From JANOAR01 sp031411235 (GTDB lineage Bacteria; Verrucomicrobiota; Verrucomicrobiia; Verrucomicrobiales; Verrucomicrobiaceae): a DNA stretch of 15,852 nucleotides. The position numbers were made by a program, and so were the translations under genes. The stretch is from the NCBI GenBank assembly GCA_031411235.1, contig JANOAR010000156.1:1-15852 (forward strand), written 5' to 3'. Shown here in pieces: positions 1-5,288 of this stretch. Every line of letters begins with the position of its first letter. Positions within the stretch are counted from its first letter, which is position 1. The notes under the pieces are model-generated. The model ran no database searches. It saw nothing but the letters and a program-made list of their open reading frames with translations, and was not told the DNA's origin.

Positions 1-1
1 A

Positions 2-124
2 CTCAACAGCCGCATCCAAGCCATCAAGAGCGCGGCAAGAGGCTTCCGCTCCTTCGCCAACTATCGTGTACGCATCCTCTTCCACTGCGGCAAACTCGAT
101 CTCAAACCCTCAATCGCCCATTAA
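2..124 (+). CDS. ISL3-family transposase, C-terminal end (partial)
   Basis: The window opens inside a reading frame whose last 40 codons end in TAA at 122-124. The peptide contains KSAARGFRSFANYRVRILF followed by HCGKLDL, the typical C-terminal signature of ISL3-family (IS204/IS1001/IS1096/IS1165 group) DDE transposases, where a 'RGFRNFENFRxRILF' motif closes the catalytic domain. The rest of the gene lies to the left, so it cannot be judged whether the element is intact or a fragment. It has no functional link to the genes that follow; it marks the left edge as a site of past insertion next to a toxin-antitoxin-like pair. Confidence 0.8.
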   Translation, partial: LNSRIQAIKSAARGFRSFANYRVRILFHCGKLDLKPSIAH

Positions 125-126
125 AA

Positions 127-139
127 CCCGCGTAGAACC
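127..139. mobile_element. Possible right terminal repeat of the ISL3-type element
   Basis: CCCGCGTAGAACC follows the transposase stop by two bases. ISL3-family elements usually end within a few bases to tens of bases of the transposase stop, often in a motif whose complement begins GGTTCT. Here the complement reads GGTTCTACGCGGG. The left end is outside the window, so the inverted repeat cannot be confirmed. Confidence 0.35.
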
Positions 140-294
140 GAGATTCCTGTCATTCTGGCCGGGAGCGAATGGAACCTCCACTTCGTCGGCAAGCACTGGT
201 TCGATTTGAGGTGCGCTCTGGCAGACCCAGTTGTGGGAAATGATCCAGAATGATTCGTCGAAAGTTCAGCACCTGACCGAAGCGTGCAATCTAA
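140..294. other. Intergenic stretch between IS remnant and PIN gene
   Basis: I see no gene, RNA or strong hairpin here. CATTCTGGCC (about 152-161) and the direct-sense ATCCAGAATGATTCG (about 243-257) share a short inverted CATTCTGG/CCAGAATG match, which may be chance or the worn edge of the insertion element. Confidence 0.4.
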
Positions 295-711
295 TCAGGC
301 AGCCGGGAATCGTTGCACGAACTCTTGTGGAGTGAGCACGGTGATGGAGCTTTTGGCAAAGTCGGTCGTGTTGCGGGTGACGATGCAGTCGGCGGCGCAG
401 ACTTCGGCAGACACGGCTTGCAGTGCGTCTTCGAAATCGCCAAACCCCAAGGCGCGAGCATCCCGCGCATTGGCATCGGTGGCGTCGGCCACTCGTGCCC
501 AGGAGAGGATTTTGTCCACCTCCACCATAGCTTCTGCTTCGGTGCGACCGCGTTTGAGCAGGTAGTAGGCCGTGGCGAGTCCATGCCAGGCGATGAACAT
601 CGGATGACCTGCAGCCTCGCAGTGCAGAATGACGGCCTCGCTGTCAGCCACCAGCCCAGGCCGGTTCAGCAGCACATCCAGGAGGATGTTGGTATCCAGA
701 AAGACTCGCAT
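295..711 (-). CDS. PIN-domain ribonuclease toxin (VapC-like, PIN_3 type)
   Basis: This 138-residue protein has a PIN fold: it opens MRVFLDTNILLDVLLNRPG, with Asp6 and Asn8 in the first conserved strand, then WHGLATAYYLL (42-52), DFEDALQ (92-98) with Asp95, and VTRNTTDFAKS (111-121) with Asp117. PIN proteins are Mg2+-dependent single-strand RNA nucleases, usually toxins. In the second helix, where many VapC toxins carry an acidic residue, this protein has Ala46; this is seen in the PIN_3/'SWHTLA' subgroup, so it is not evidence of inactivation. The start ATG at 711 lies 5 nt after the antitoxin-like stop on the same strand, the usual arrangement with antitoxin first. Length is normal for the family. 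Confidence 0.85.
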   Translation of the reverse strand: MRVFLDTNILLDVLLNRPGLVADSEAVILHCEAAGHPMFIAWHGLATAYYLLKRGRTEAEAMVEVDKILSWARVADATDANARDARALGFGDFEDALQAVSAEVCAADCIVTRNTTDFAKSSITVLTPQEFVQRFPAA

Positions 712-716
712 CGCAC

Positions 717-974
717 TCAGCGGTTCACGCCATGCTTGGCGGCATAGTAGTCCATTCGCAAATCATCCACGGACTCGCCAGGAGCGAGATTGACGCTGCC
801 CTTGGCGCTGCGCAGCCACTCGCTGGCTTTTCCTGTCGCAAGCGGGCTGGCATCCGCACGGCTGATCTGCACGACAAAGGCCGAATCCAAAAGCGCGATG
901 ACATGAAGGGTGTCGCCCTCATGCACGTTCAGATCGGATAAGCGGTCTGCCGGGATGCGCTGTGTGAGTGTCAT
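717..974 (-). CDS. AbrB/SpoVT-like antitoxin partner of the PIN toxin
   Basis: This 85-residue protein starts MTLTQRIPADRLSDLNVHEG and continues with GDTLHVIALLDSAFVVQ, resembling the swapped-hairpin AbrB/MazE-type DNA-binding fold. The C-terminal tail (about 54-82) has LAPGESVDDLRMDYYAAKHG, a pattern common in antitoxins that wrap a PIN toxin. The inferred job is to neutralise the downstream PIN nuclease and repress the pair. The gene sits 5 nt upstream of the toxin. Its start is divergent from the FG-GAP gene at 1027, with only 52 nt between, so any autoregulated promoter would overlap that gene's control region. The domain call rests on pattern similarity and is less certain than that of the toxin. 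Confidence 0.65.
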   Translation of the reverse strand: MTLTQRIPADRLSDLNVHEGDTLHVIALLDSAFVVQISRADASPLATGKASEWLRSAKGSVNLAPGESVDDLRMDYYAAKHGVNR

Positions 975-1026
975 GCAGCGAACCTAACGCATCGCGATGG
1001 CGACTGCCACTCTAAACTCTTTTCAC

Positions 1027-2976
1027 ATGAAGCCGCTCCTCCTGTTAATTCTCCTCGCCACCGCGTGCAGAGCAGAGCCGCATCTGCCTGCGGGCACAAA
1101 GCCGTTGCTTTCCGCTGCTGCGAACGGTCGCGGGCCGCTGGCGTTGGTGAATCTGAATCATCATGTGCTGGGCCATGCGAAGGTGTTTGGCGGGGCGATG
1201 CCCGACTTGTTTGTCGCAGGCTACGGTGGGCCGCAGGCTGTGCATTTGTTTCGCTGGGTGGACACGGCGGAGAACGGCGCACCGGTGTTTGCAGAGCCGG
1301 TGGTGGTGAAGTGTGCGTTCAAAGACAAGGGCGTGGTGTTTCAAACGAAGGTCGGTGCCGTCATCGGGTTGTGGATCGACAAGTCGGAACTGGTGACAAC
1401 GGAGCTGAATCGCGAGGCGATGGAGTTTCGCAAAACGAAGCGCGTGAAGCTGCCGAAGGAGGTGAAATCCCCGTCGAGCCTCGGGGTGATCGTGAATGAG
1501 GATGGTGGCTACGATCTGGCATTCGAGATGTCGAATGGCGGTCAGGGGCGGGAAGGAAGCCCGAATACGGAGGAGTGGCGGCCGTTCAACTCATCGGGCA
1601 TCGCGACGGGTGAACTGCGCTATCGTTATCTCATCGGCGTGACGGCGAAGGGCGAGGTAAAGCAGATCACGGCGACGAAGGACGAAGTGTATTTCTCGAT
1701 GCACAGCATCACGAACATGAACCTCGGCGTGGGGCATGAGCGCGACATCGTGACGGGATCACGGCAGGGAAATCTGGTGTTTTATCGCAACAAGGCGGCG
1801 AGCGGATTTGATCTCGAAGCGAAGCGGCTCATCGCGGGCGAGGATGGCAATGCGCTGCGGCATCCGAGCATCAATCCGAGCGTGTCGGCGTATCCGGGTG
1901 GCTTGATCGCGTGTGGCGAGGGTTCGTTGTATTTTTATCGCTTCACGGGGAAGTGGGCAGAGATGGGTACGCCCGTGTTTGCGGAGCCTGTGTCGGTTTT
2001 GCAAGAGAACGCGGATCTCTATGCGGGCACGTTGCCGTCGCCGACGACGGTGGATTGGAATGGCGATGGCGTGCTGGACATCCTGGCGGGCAATTCCGAA
2101 GGTTTCGTGCTCTTCTTTGAGAACATCGGCAGTAATGACGCGCCAAAGTTTTTGCCAGCCACTCGCGTGCAGGCGGGTGGTTGTAGCATCCAGGTGCAGG
2201 CGGGTTATTCCGGCAGTTTACAGGGCTTGCAGGAGGCGAGGTGGGGCTACCTTTCACCAAACGTCATCGACTGGAATGGCGATTCGTTGCCGGACATCAT
2301 CACGGGCGACATCACGGGCAATTACATGATCTACCTCAATCGCGGCACGAAGACCGCGCCGCAGCTCGACGCTGCGCATCCGCTCTACTGCGACGGCATT
2401 GACCTGCACGGCATGTGGCGCTGCCGCCCCGCGGTGGCGAAGCTCGACGGTCGCATGGCGATGGTGATCGTGGATGGCGATGACCATTTTCACCGCTACT
2501 GGCGCATCGACGACTACAATCTCGAAGAAGGCGGAAAGCTACTGCTCGACAAGGGCAAACCCATCGGTGCGAGCGGTGGCGTCGGTGGCATGAGCGGACG
2601 CTGCAAACTCGATCTCTTTGATTGGAATCAAGACGGCCATCTCGACTTGGTCGTCGGCACTGGCCGAGTGAACTCGATCCCGGATCGTCAAACTGGCCTA
2701 CCCATGCCCACCATCGGCAAGAAGACCCTCGGCACACCTCTGCTGATGCTGAATACTGGCACAAATGCGCAGATGAAGTTCGCTCGCCCAGTGCCATTTT
2801 GTGACGAATCTGGAACCATCATCCAACCTGGCGGCGCACATGAAACCGGAGCCGTCGGCACCATGCTCGGTGGCAATGGCCCGAACCTGCTCATCTGCAA
2901 TGAAGCGGGGCGTATGTTCCTGCTGCTGGGCACGTCTCTAAAAGCCATCGTTTCTCACTCCTCACCATGTTCATGA
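1027..2976 (+). CDS. Secreted FG-GAP/VCBS repeat protein (first copy)
   Basis: This predicted 649-residue exported protein starts at 1027, because MKPLLLLILLATACRA|EP is a clean signal peptide; an in-frame ATG at 997 would add ten residues ahead of it. Calcium-binding FG-GAP/VCBS-type loops are visible as DWNGDGVLDI (from 343), DWNGDSLPDI (from 415) and DWNQDGHLDL (from 532), each followed by a hydrophobic strand such as GFVLFFENIG or NYMIYLNRGT. Such repeats build a beta-propeller. In this bacterial group these proteins are typically extracellular and often sit in glycan-use loci, but the ligand is unknown. No Shine-Dalgarno is visible. The last 15 or so residues (GTSLKAIVSHSSPCS) look like an appended tail and lie inside a 71-bp sequence repeated before the second FG-GAP gene. 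Confidence 0.85.
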   Translation: MKPLLLLILLATACRAEPHLPAGTKPLLSAAANGRGPLALVNLNHHVLGHAKVFGGAMPDLFVAGYGGPQAVHLFRWVDTAENGAPVFAEPVVVKCAFKDKGVVFQTKVGAVIGLWIDKSELVTTELNREAMEFRKTKRVKLPKEVKSPSSLGVIVNEDGGYDLAFEMSNGGQGREGSPNTEEWRPFNSSGIATGELRYRYLIGVTAKGEVKQITATKDEVYFSMHSITNMNLGVGHERDIVTGSRQGNLVFYRNKAASGFDLEAKRLIAGEDGNALRHPSINPSVSAYPGGLIACGEGSLYFYRFTGKWAEMGTPVFAEPVSVLQENADLYAGTLPSPTTVDWNGDGVLDILAGNSEGFVLFFENIGSNDAPKFLPATRVQAGGCSIQVQAGYSGSLQGLQEARWGYLSPNVIDWNGDSLPDIITGDITGNYMIYLNRGTKTAPQLDAAHPLYCDGIDLHGMWRCRPAVAKLDGRMAMVIVDGDDHFHRYWRIDDYNLEEGGKLLLDKGKPIGASGGVGGMSGRCKLDLFDWNQDGHLDLVVGTGRVNSIPDRQTGLPMPTIGKKTLGTPLLMLNTGTNAQMKFARPVPFCDESGTIIQPGGAHETGAVGTMLGGNGPNLLICNEAGRMFLLLGTSLKAIVSHSSPCS

Positions 2977-2983
2977 AGCTCAA
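2913..2983 (+). repeat. Direct repeat copy A (71 bp, flanks gntR-aldolase segment)
   Basis: This sequence matches 5218-5288 in the same orientation at 66 of 71 positions, with no gaps. It covers the last 21 codons of the first FG-GAP gene, its stop, and a vestigial start (ATG at 2967 and 2973, the latter forming ATGA with the stop). The start reads MFMKLN, against MIMNLK in copy B. After 2983 the two loci diverge completely. Confidence 0.9.
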
Positions 2984-3236
2984 CAGAAGCACCACATGGA
3001 AGACAATTCCGCCAAGCAGCCCGCACAGCCGCAGGTTCGGTGCGACGTAGGTAGTCAAGCGCCTGGCACGTCAGCACGATGCCCACGACCAATAGTACGC
3101 ACGAAGCCTCGATGTTGGGTGCCGAGCGCAGATAGCGCCCGCGCGAGATCAAGGCTTGCGCGGTGCGATCTAGCCAACGCGTAATGACGTGCATGAGTGG
3201 AGCCCCATGAGATGAGGTATGGAGCACAATGCGCAA
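2955..3236 (-). CDS. Possible small one-TM membrane protein or gene fragment
   Basis: An open frame of 93 codons (alternative ATG at 3194, 79 residues). It translates into a protein-like sequence: an amphipathic start (HVITRWLDRTAQALISRGRY), a hydrophobic segment ASCVLLVVGIVLTCQALDYL, then a charged tail. I do not recognise a family. Its final codons run through the antisense of direct repeat copy A and overlap the first FG-GAP gene, so the C-terminus is probably accidental. It may be a remnant of a gene brought in with the gntR-aldolase segment, or a chance frame. It is divergent from gntR. Confidence 0.3.
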   Translation of the reverse strand: MRIVLHTSSHGAPLMHVITRWLDRTAQALISRGRYLRSAPNIEASCVLLVVGIVLTCQALDYLRRTEPAAVRAAWRNCLPCGASVELHEHGEE

Positions 3237-3319
3237 CTGCTATGTTATGCTGTCGATATTTATGAAACATGCGGCTTACCGCCTCCGTCTTGCTCATCAC
3301 TGGTATACCAGAAGGACAC
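2977..3319. other. Spacer between first FG-GAP gene and gntR
   Basis: This 343-nt stretch carries no convincing rightward gene. It holds the end of direct repeat copy A (to 2983), a leftward open frame with coding-like composition (listed separately), an A/T-richer patch around 3236-3265 that could hold the gntR promoter (TATGTT and TATGCT as loose -10 candidates, no clear -35), and the palindrome at 3301-3310. Confidence 0.5.
3301..3310. promoter_or_regulatory. Palindrome TGGTATACCA, candidate GntR operator
   Basis: This perfect 10-bp palindrome ends 9 nt before the gntR start codon and abuts its GAAGGA ribosome site. FadR-subfamily regulators bind short palindromes of the TGGT...ACCA type, and E. 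coli NanR binds GGTATA hexamers; both cores occur here on both strands. Binding at this position would block transcription or ribosome access, giving autorepression. The site is seen directly; its use as an operator is inferred. Confidence 0.55.
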
Positions 3320-4138
3320 ATGATCTCCAAGAAACCATCAACCAAGGAACTGTCGCTCAGCCAGCGGGCCTACGCGCACCTTCAGCAGAAGCTGCTCAGT
3401 GGCGAACTGCAAACCGGCAGCGTGGTCTCGGAGCAGTCCTTGGCCAGCGAGATCGGCATGAGCCGCACGCCAATGCGCGAGGCCATTCGGGCGCTGGAGC
3501 GCGAGGGCATCCTGGAGCAAGTGCCGCGTTTTGGCACCATCGTTAGGAAGCTGGAGCGTCGCGATCTGATCGAGCTGTATGAACTGCGCGAGGCCATCGA
3601 ACCCTTCGCCGTCGCCCATGCGGCGGAACAGGTGTTACCCGAAGATTTGCTGACGCTGCGACAGCTCTGCGATGCCGTGGAAATGCTGAGCCAGGAACTG
3701 AGCAAGTCCAAACTGCCCACACTCAACGCCGCCCAGATGCGACGTCTGCTGAGCGCTGACCTTGGCTTCCACGTCATCCTGCTGCGAGCCTCGGGGAACC
3801 AGCGGATGATGAAAATCGTCTCCGACTCGCGGCTGCTCACCGGCATCTTCGGCACGCAGCGCCAGCCACACACCGCCGCCGTTCTCGATGCCATCTGCGC
3901 CCAGCATCGGGCCATCCTCGAAGCGGTGGAACGAGGTAATGCTAAAACCGCAAGTCGGCTGATGACAGCCCACATAGCTGCCAGCAAGGCCCAGGCACTC
4001 GCCGCGCACGACCAGGAGCACAGCCACGCCTCCCGCCGCAGTTTCCCCCTGGCCATGCCCGAGCAAATGCTCGCCGATATCGACCACATCGAAGCCCGCC
4101 GCGCATCGCTGAGCAAGGCAAAGCGAACCGCTCCCTAA
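3320..4138 (+). CDS. GntR-family transcriptional regulator (FadR/FCD subfamily)
   Basis: This 272-residue regulator has an N-terminal winged helix-turn-helix at about 13-76 (SEQSLASEIGMSRTPMREAI, then LEREGILEQVPRFGTIV) and a C-terminal FCD ligand domain. The likely FCD metal/ligand residues are Asp147 and His151 in DLGFHVILLRASGN, His196 in QHRAILEAVERG, and His218 in MTAHIAASK. FCD regulators such as NanR, UxuR and LldR sense organic or sugar acids and usually repress adjacent catabolic genes. The start at 3320 is preferred over ATG 3269 because homology begins about a dozen residues in, GAAGGA lies just upstream (spacing is short, 3 nt), and the earlier start would put the palindrome in the coding region. 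The aldolase gene follows after 40 nt, pointing to co-transcription and to a sugar-acid inducer. Confidence 0.9.
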   Translation: MISKKPSTKELSLSQRAYAHLQQKLLSGELQTGSVVSEQSLASEIGMSRTPMREAIRALEREGILEQVPRFGTIVRKLERRDLIELYELREAIEPFAVAHAAEQVLPEDLLTLRQLCDAVEMLSQELSKSKLPTLNAAQMRRLLSADLGFHVILLRASGNQRMMKIVSDSRLLTGIFGTQRQPHTAAVLDAICAQHRAILEAVERGNAKTASRLMTAHIAASKAQALAAHDQEHSHASRRSFPLAMPEQMLADIDHIEARRASLSKAKRTAP

Positions 4139-4178
4139 CCCCCTTCTCTCGCTCTCCATCCATCACTCACTATTTCCC

Positions 4179-5087
4179 ATGATCACCGGTATCATCCCTC
4201 CGCTCGTCACCCCACTCACTGACCGCGACACACTCGATGTCGCAGGCTTCGAGCGCTTGATCGAGCGGCTCATCACTGGCGGCGTTTCTGGCCTCTTCAT
4301 CCTTGGCACCACAGGCGAGGGGCCTAGCCTCAGCTACCGGCTGCGGCGCGAATTGATCACCCATGCCTGCACATTCGCCAAAGCGCGGGTGCCCGTCTTC
4401 GTCGGCATCACAGACACCGCGTTCGTGGAGTCCGTACATCTTGCCCACCACGCCGCCGATGCCGGTGCCGCAGCACTGGTCGCCGCGCCGCCGTATTACT
4501 TGCCCGAGGGCCAGCCCGAGCTGCTGGAATATATCCGCCACCTGCTGCCCACGCTGCCCCTGCCGTTCTACCTCTACAACATGCCTTCGCTGACCAAAGT
4601 GAGCTTCGAGACAGACACCGTGCGGGCCTTGCTCGATGAGCCCGGCATCGCAGGCATCAAAGACAGCTCGGGCAACATGACCTATTTCCATCGGCTGTGT
4701 CAGCTCGTAAAACAGCGCCCCGACTGGTCTGTTCTGATGGGGCCGGAGGAACTGCTGCTCGATGCTGTGCTGGCTGGTGGTCACGGCGGCGTGAACGGCG
4801 GAGCCAATGTATTCCCTGAGCTTTACGTCGCGCTGTATCGCGCCGCACAAAGTGGCGACTACGTCCGTGCTCGCGAGCTGCATGGGCTGGTGATGCGCGT
4901 CTCTTCGCTGCTCTATCAAGTAGGTCGCCATTCATCCGCCATTATCAAAGGCCTCAAGTGCGCCCTCTCCCACCTGGGCATCTGCGATGACTTCATGGCC
5001 GAGCCTTTTCATCGGTTCAATGAACCGGAACGCACTCGCGTGCGGCAGATTCTTGATGAACTGAGCCCTCTCATTAATAACCTGTAA
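4179..5087 (+). CDS. DapA/NanA-family class I pyruvate aldolase or lyase
   Basis: This 302-residue TIM-barrel protein is full length for the family. GTTGEG (43-48) binds the pyruvate carboxylate, Tyr133 (in YLYNMPS) is the catalytic tyrosine, and Lys161 (in GIKDSSGN) forms the Schiff base with pyruvate. Family members cleave or condense pyruvate with an aldehyde: dihydrodipicolinate synthase, N-acetylneuraminate lyase, and 2-keto-3-deoxy-sugar-acid aldolases. True E. coli-type DapA carries Arg138 right after YNVPS; here position 138 is Leu, as in sialate and sugar-acid lyases, which argues against a lysine-biosynthesis role. The context (GntR/FCD regulator upstream, transporter, sialidase-like protein and isomerase downstream) fits catabolism. 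It may be a sialic acid lyase, but the exact substrate cannot be fixed from sequence. The leader before ATG is pyrimidine-rich with no Shine-Dalgarno. Confidence 0.88.
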   Translation: MITGIIPPLVTPLTDRDTLDVAGFERLIERLITGGVSGLFILGTTGEGPSLSYRLRRELITHACTFAKARVPVFVGITDTAFVESVHLAHHAADAGAAALVAAPPYYLPEGQPELLEYIRHLLPTLPLPFYLYNMPSLTKVSFETDTVRALLDEPGIAGIKDSSGNMTYFHRLCQLVKQRPDWSVLMGPEELLLDAVLAGGHGGVNGGANVFPELYVALYRAAQSGDYVRARELHGLVMRVSSLLYQVGRHSSAIIKGLKCALSHLGICDDFMAEPFHRFNEPERTRVRQILDELSPLINNL

Positions 5088-5134
5088 ACCTGTCCATCCC
5101 ATGCATACCCAGCTAGCCCCACACGCCGCTACTG

Positions 5135-5154
5135 AAAAAGGGAGTGCTTTTTTT
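5135..5154 (+). terminator. Weak intrinsic terminator after the aldolase gene
   Basis: AAAAAG (5135-5140), a GGAGTG loop, then CTTTTTTT (5147-5154) form an A/T-rich hairpin ending in a T run 48 nt after the aldolase stop. The stem is weak, so termination would be partial. If real, it separates gntR-aldolase from the downstream FG-GAP/MFS/BNR/isomerase unit. Confidence 0.35.
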
Positions 5155-5155
5155 G

Positions 5156-5164
5156 GGGTATAAA
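5156..5164 (+). promoter_or_regulatory. GGTATA half-site overlapping a -10-like TATAAA
   Basis: GGGTATAAA contains the same GGTATA core as the palindrome before gntR, and TATAAA (5159-5164) could be a -10 box for the second FG-GAP gene about 110 nt downstream. An inverted ATACCC lies at 5105-5110. There is no convincing -35. The overlap would suit repression by the upstream GntR protein; this is inference. Confidence 0.35.
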
Positions 5165-5217
5165 ACTCATTGCGACATTCCGGCTCATACGCCTATGCCT
5201 CGCTGTTGCCGTCGCCC

Positions 5218-5288
5218 TATGTTCCGGCTGCTGGGCACGTCTTTAAAAGCCATCGTTTCTCACTCATCACCATGATCATGAACCTCAA
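5218..5288 (+). repeat. Direct repeat copy B (71 bp)
   Basis: It matches 2913-2983 at 66 of 71 positions. Differences are at offsets 9, 26, 49, 58 and 66. It ends four codons into the second FG-GAP gene (counting from ATG 5278). Upstream of 5218 there is no similarity to the body of the first FG-GAP gene. Confidence 0.9.
5219..5275 (+). pseudogene. Detached C-terminal tail of an FG-GAP gene
   Basis: In the frame of the first FG-GAP gene this copy reads MFRLLGTSLKAIVSHSSP then TGA, against MFLLLGTSLKAIVSHSSPCS in the intact gene: one amino-acid change in 18, and two of the three base differences before the stop codon are silent. The stop overlaps the ATG at 5272 as ATGA. No start or gene body precedes it. 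It looks like the leftover end of a gene that once ran into the second FG-GAP gene with translational coupling. Confidence 0.55.

Noticed and set aside
5170..5277. Extended N-terminus of the second FG-GAP protein from ATG 5170
   Set aside because: The added residues precede a clear signal peptide and run through the 71-bp repeat and probable promoter region; starts at 5272/5278 are far better.
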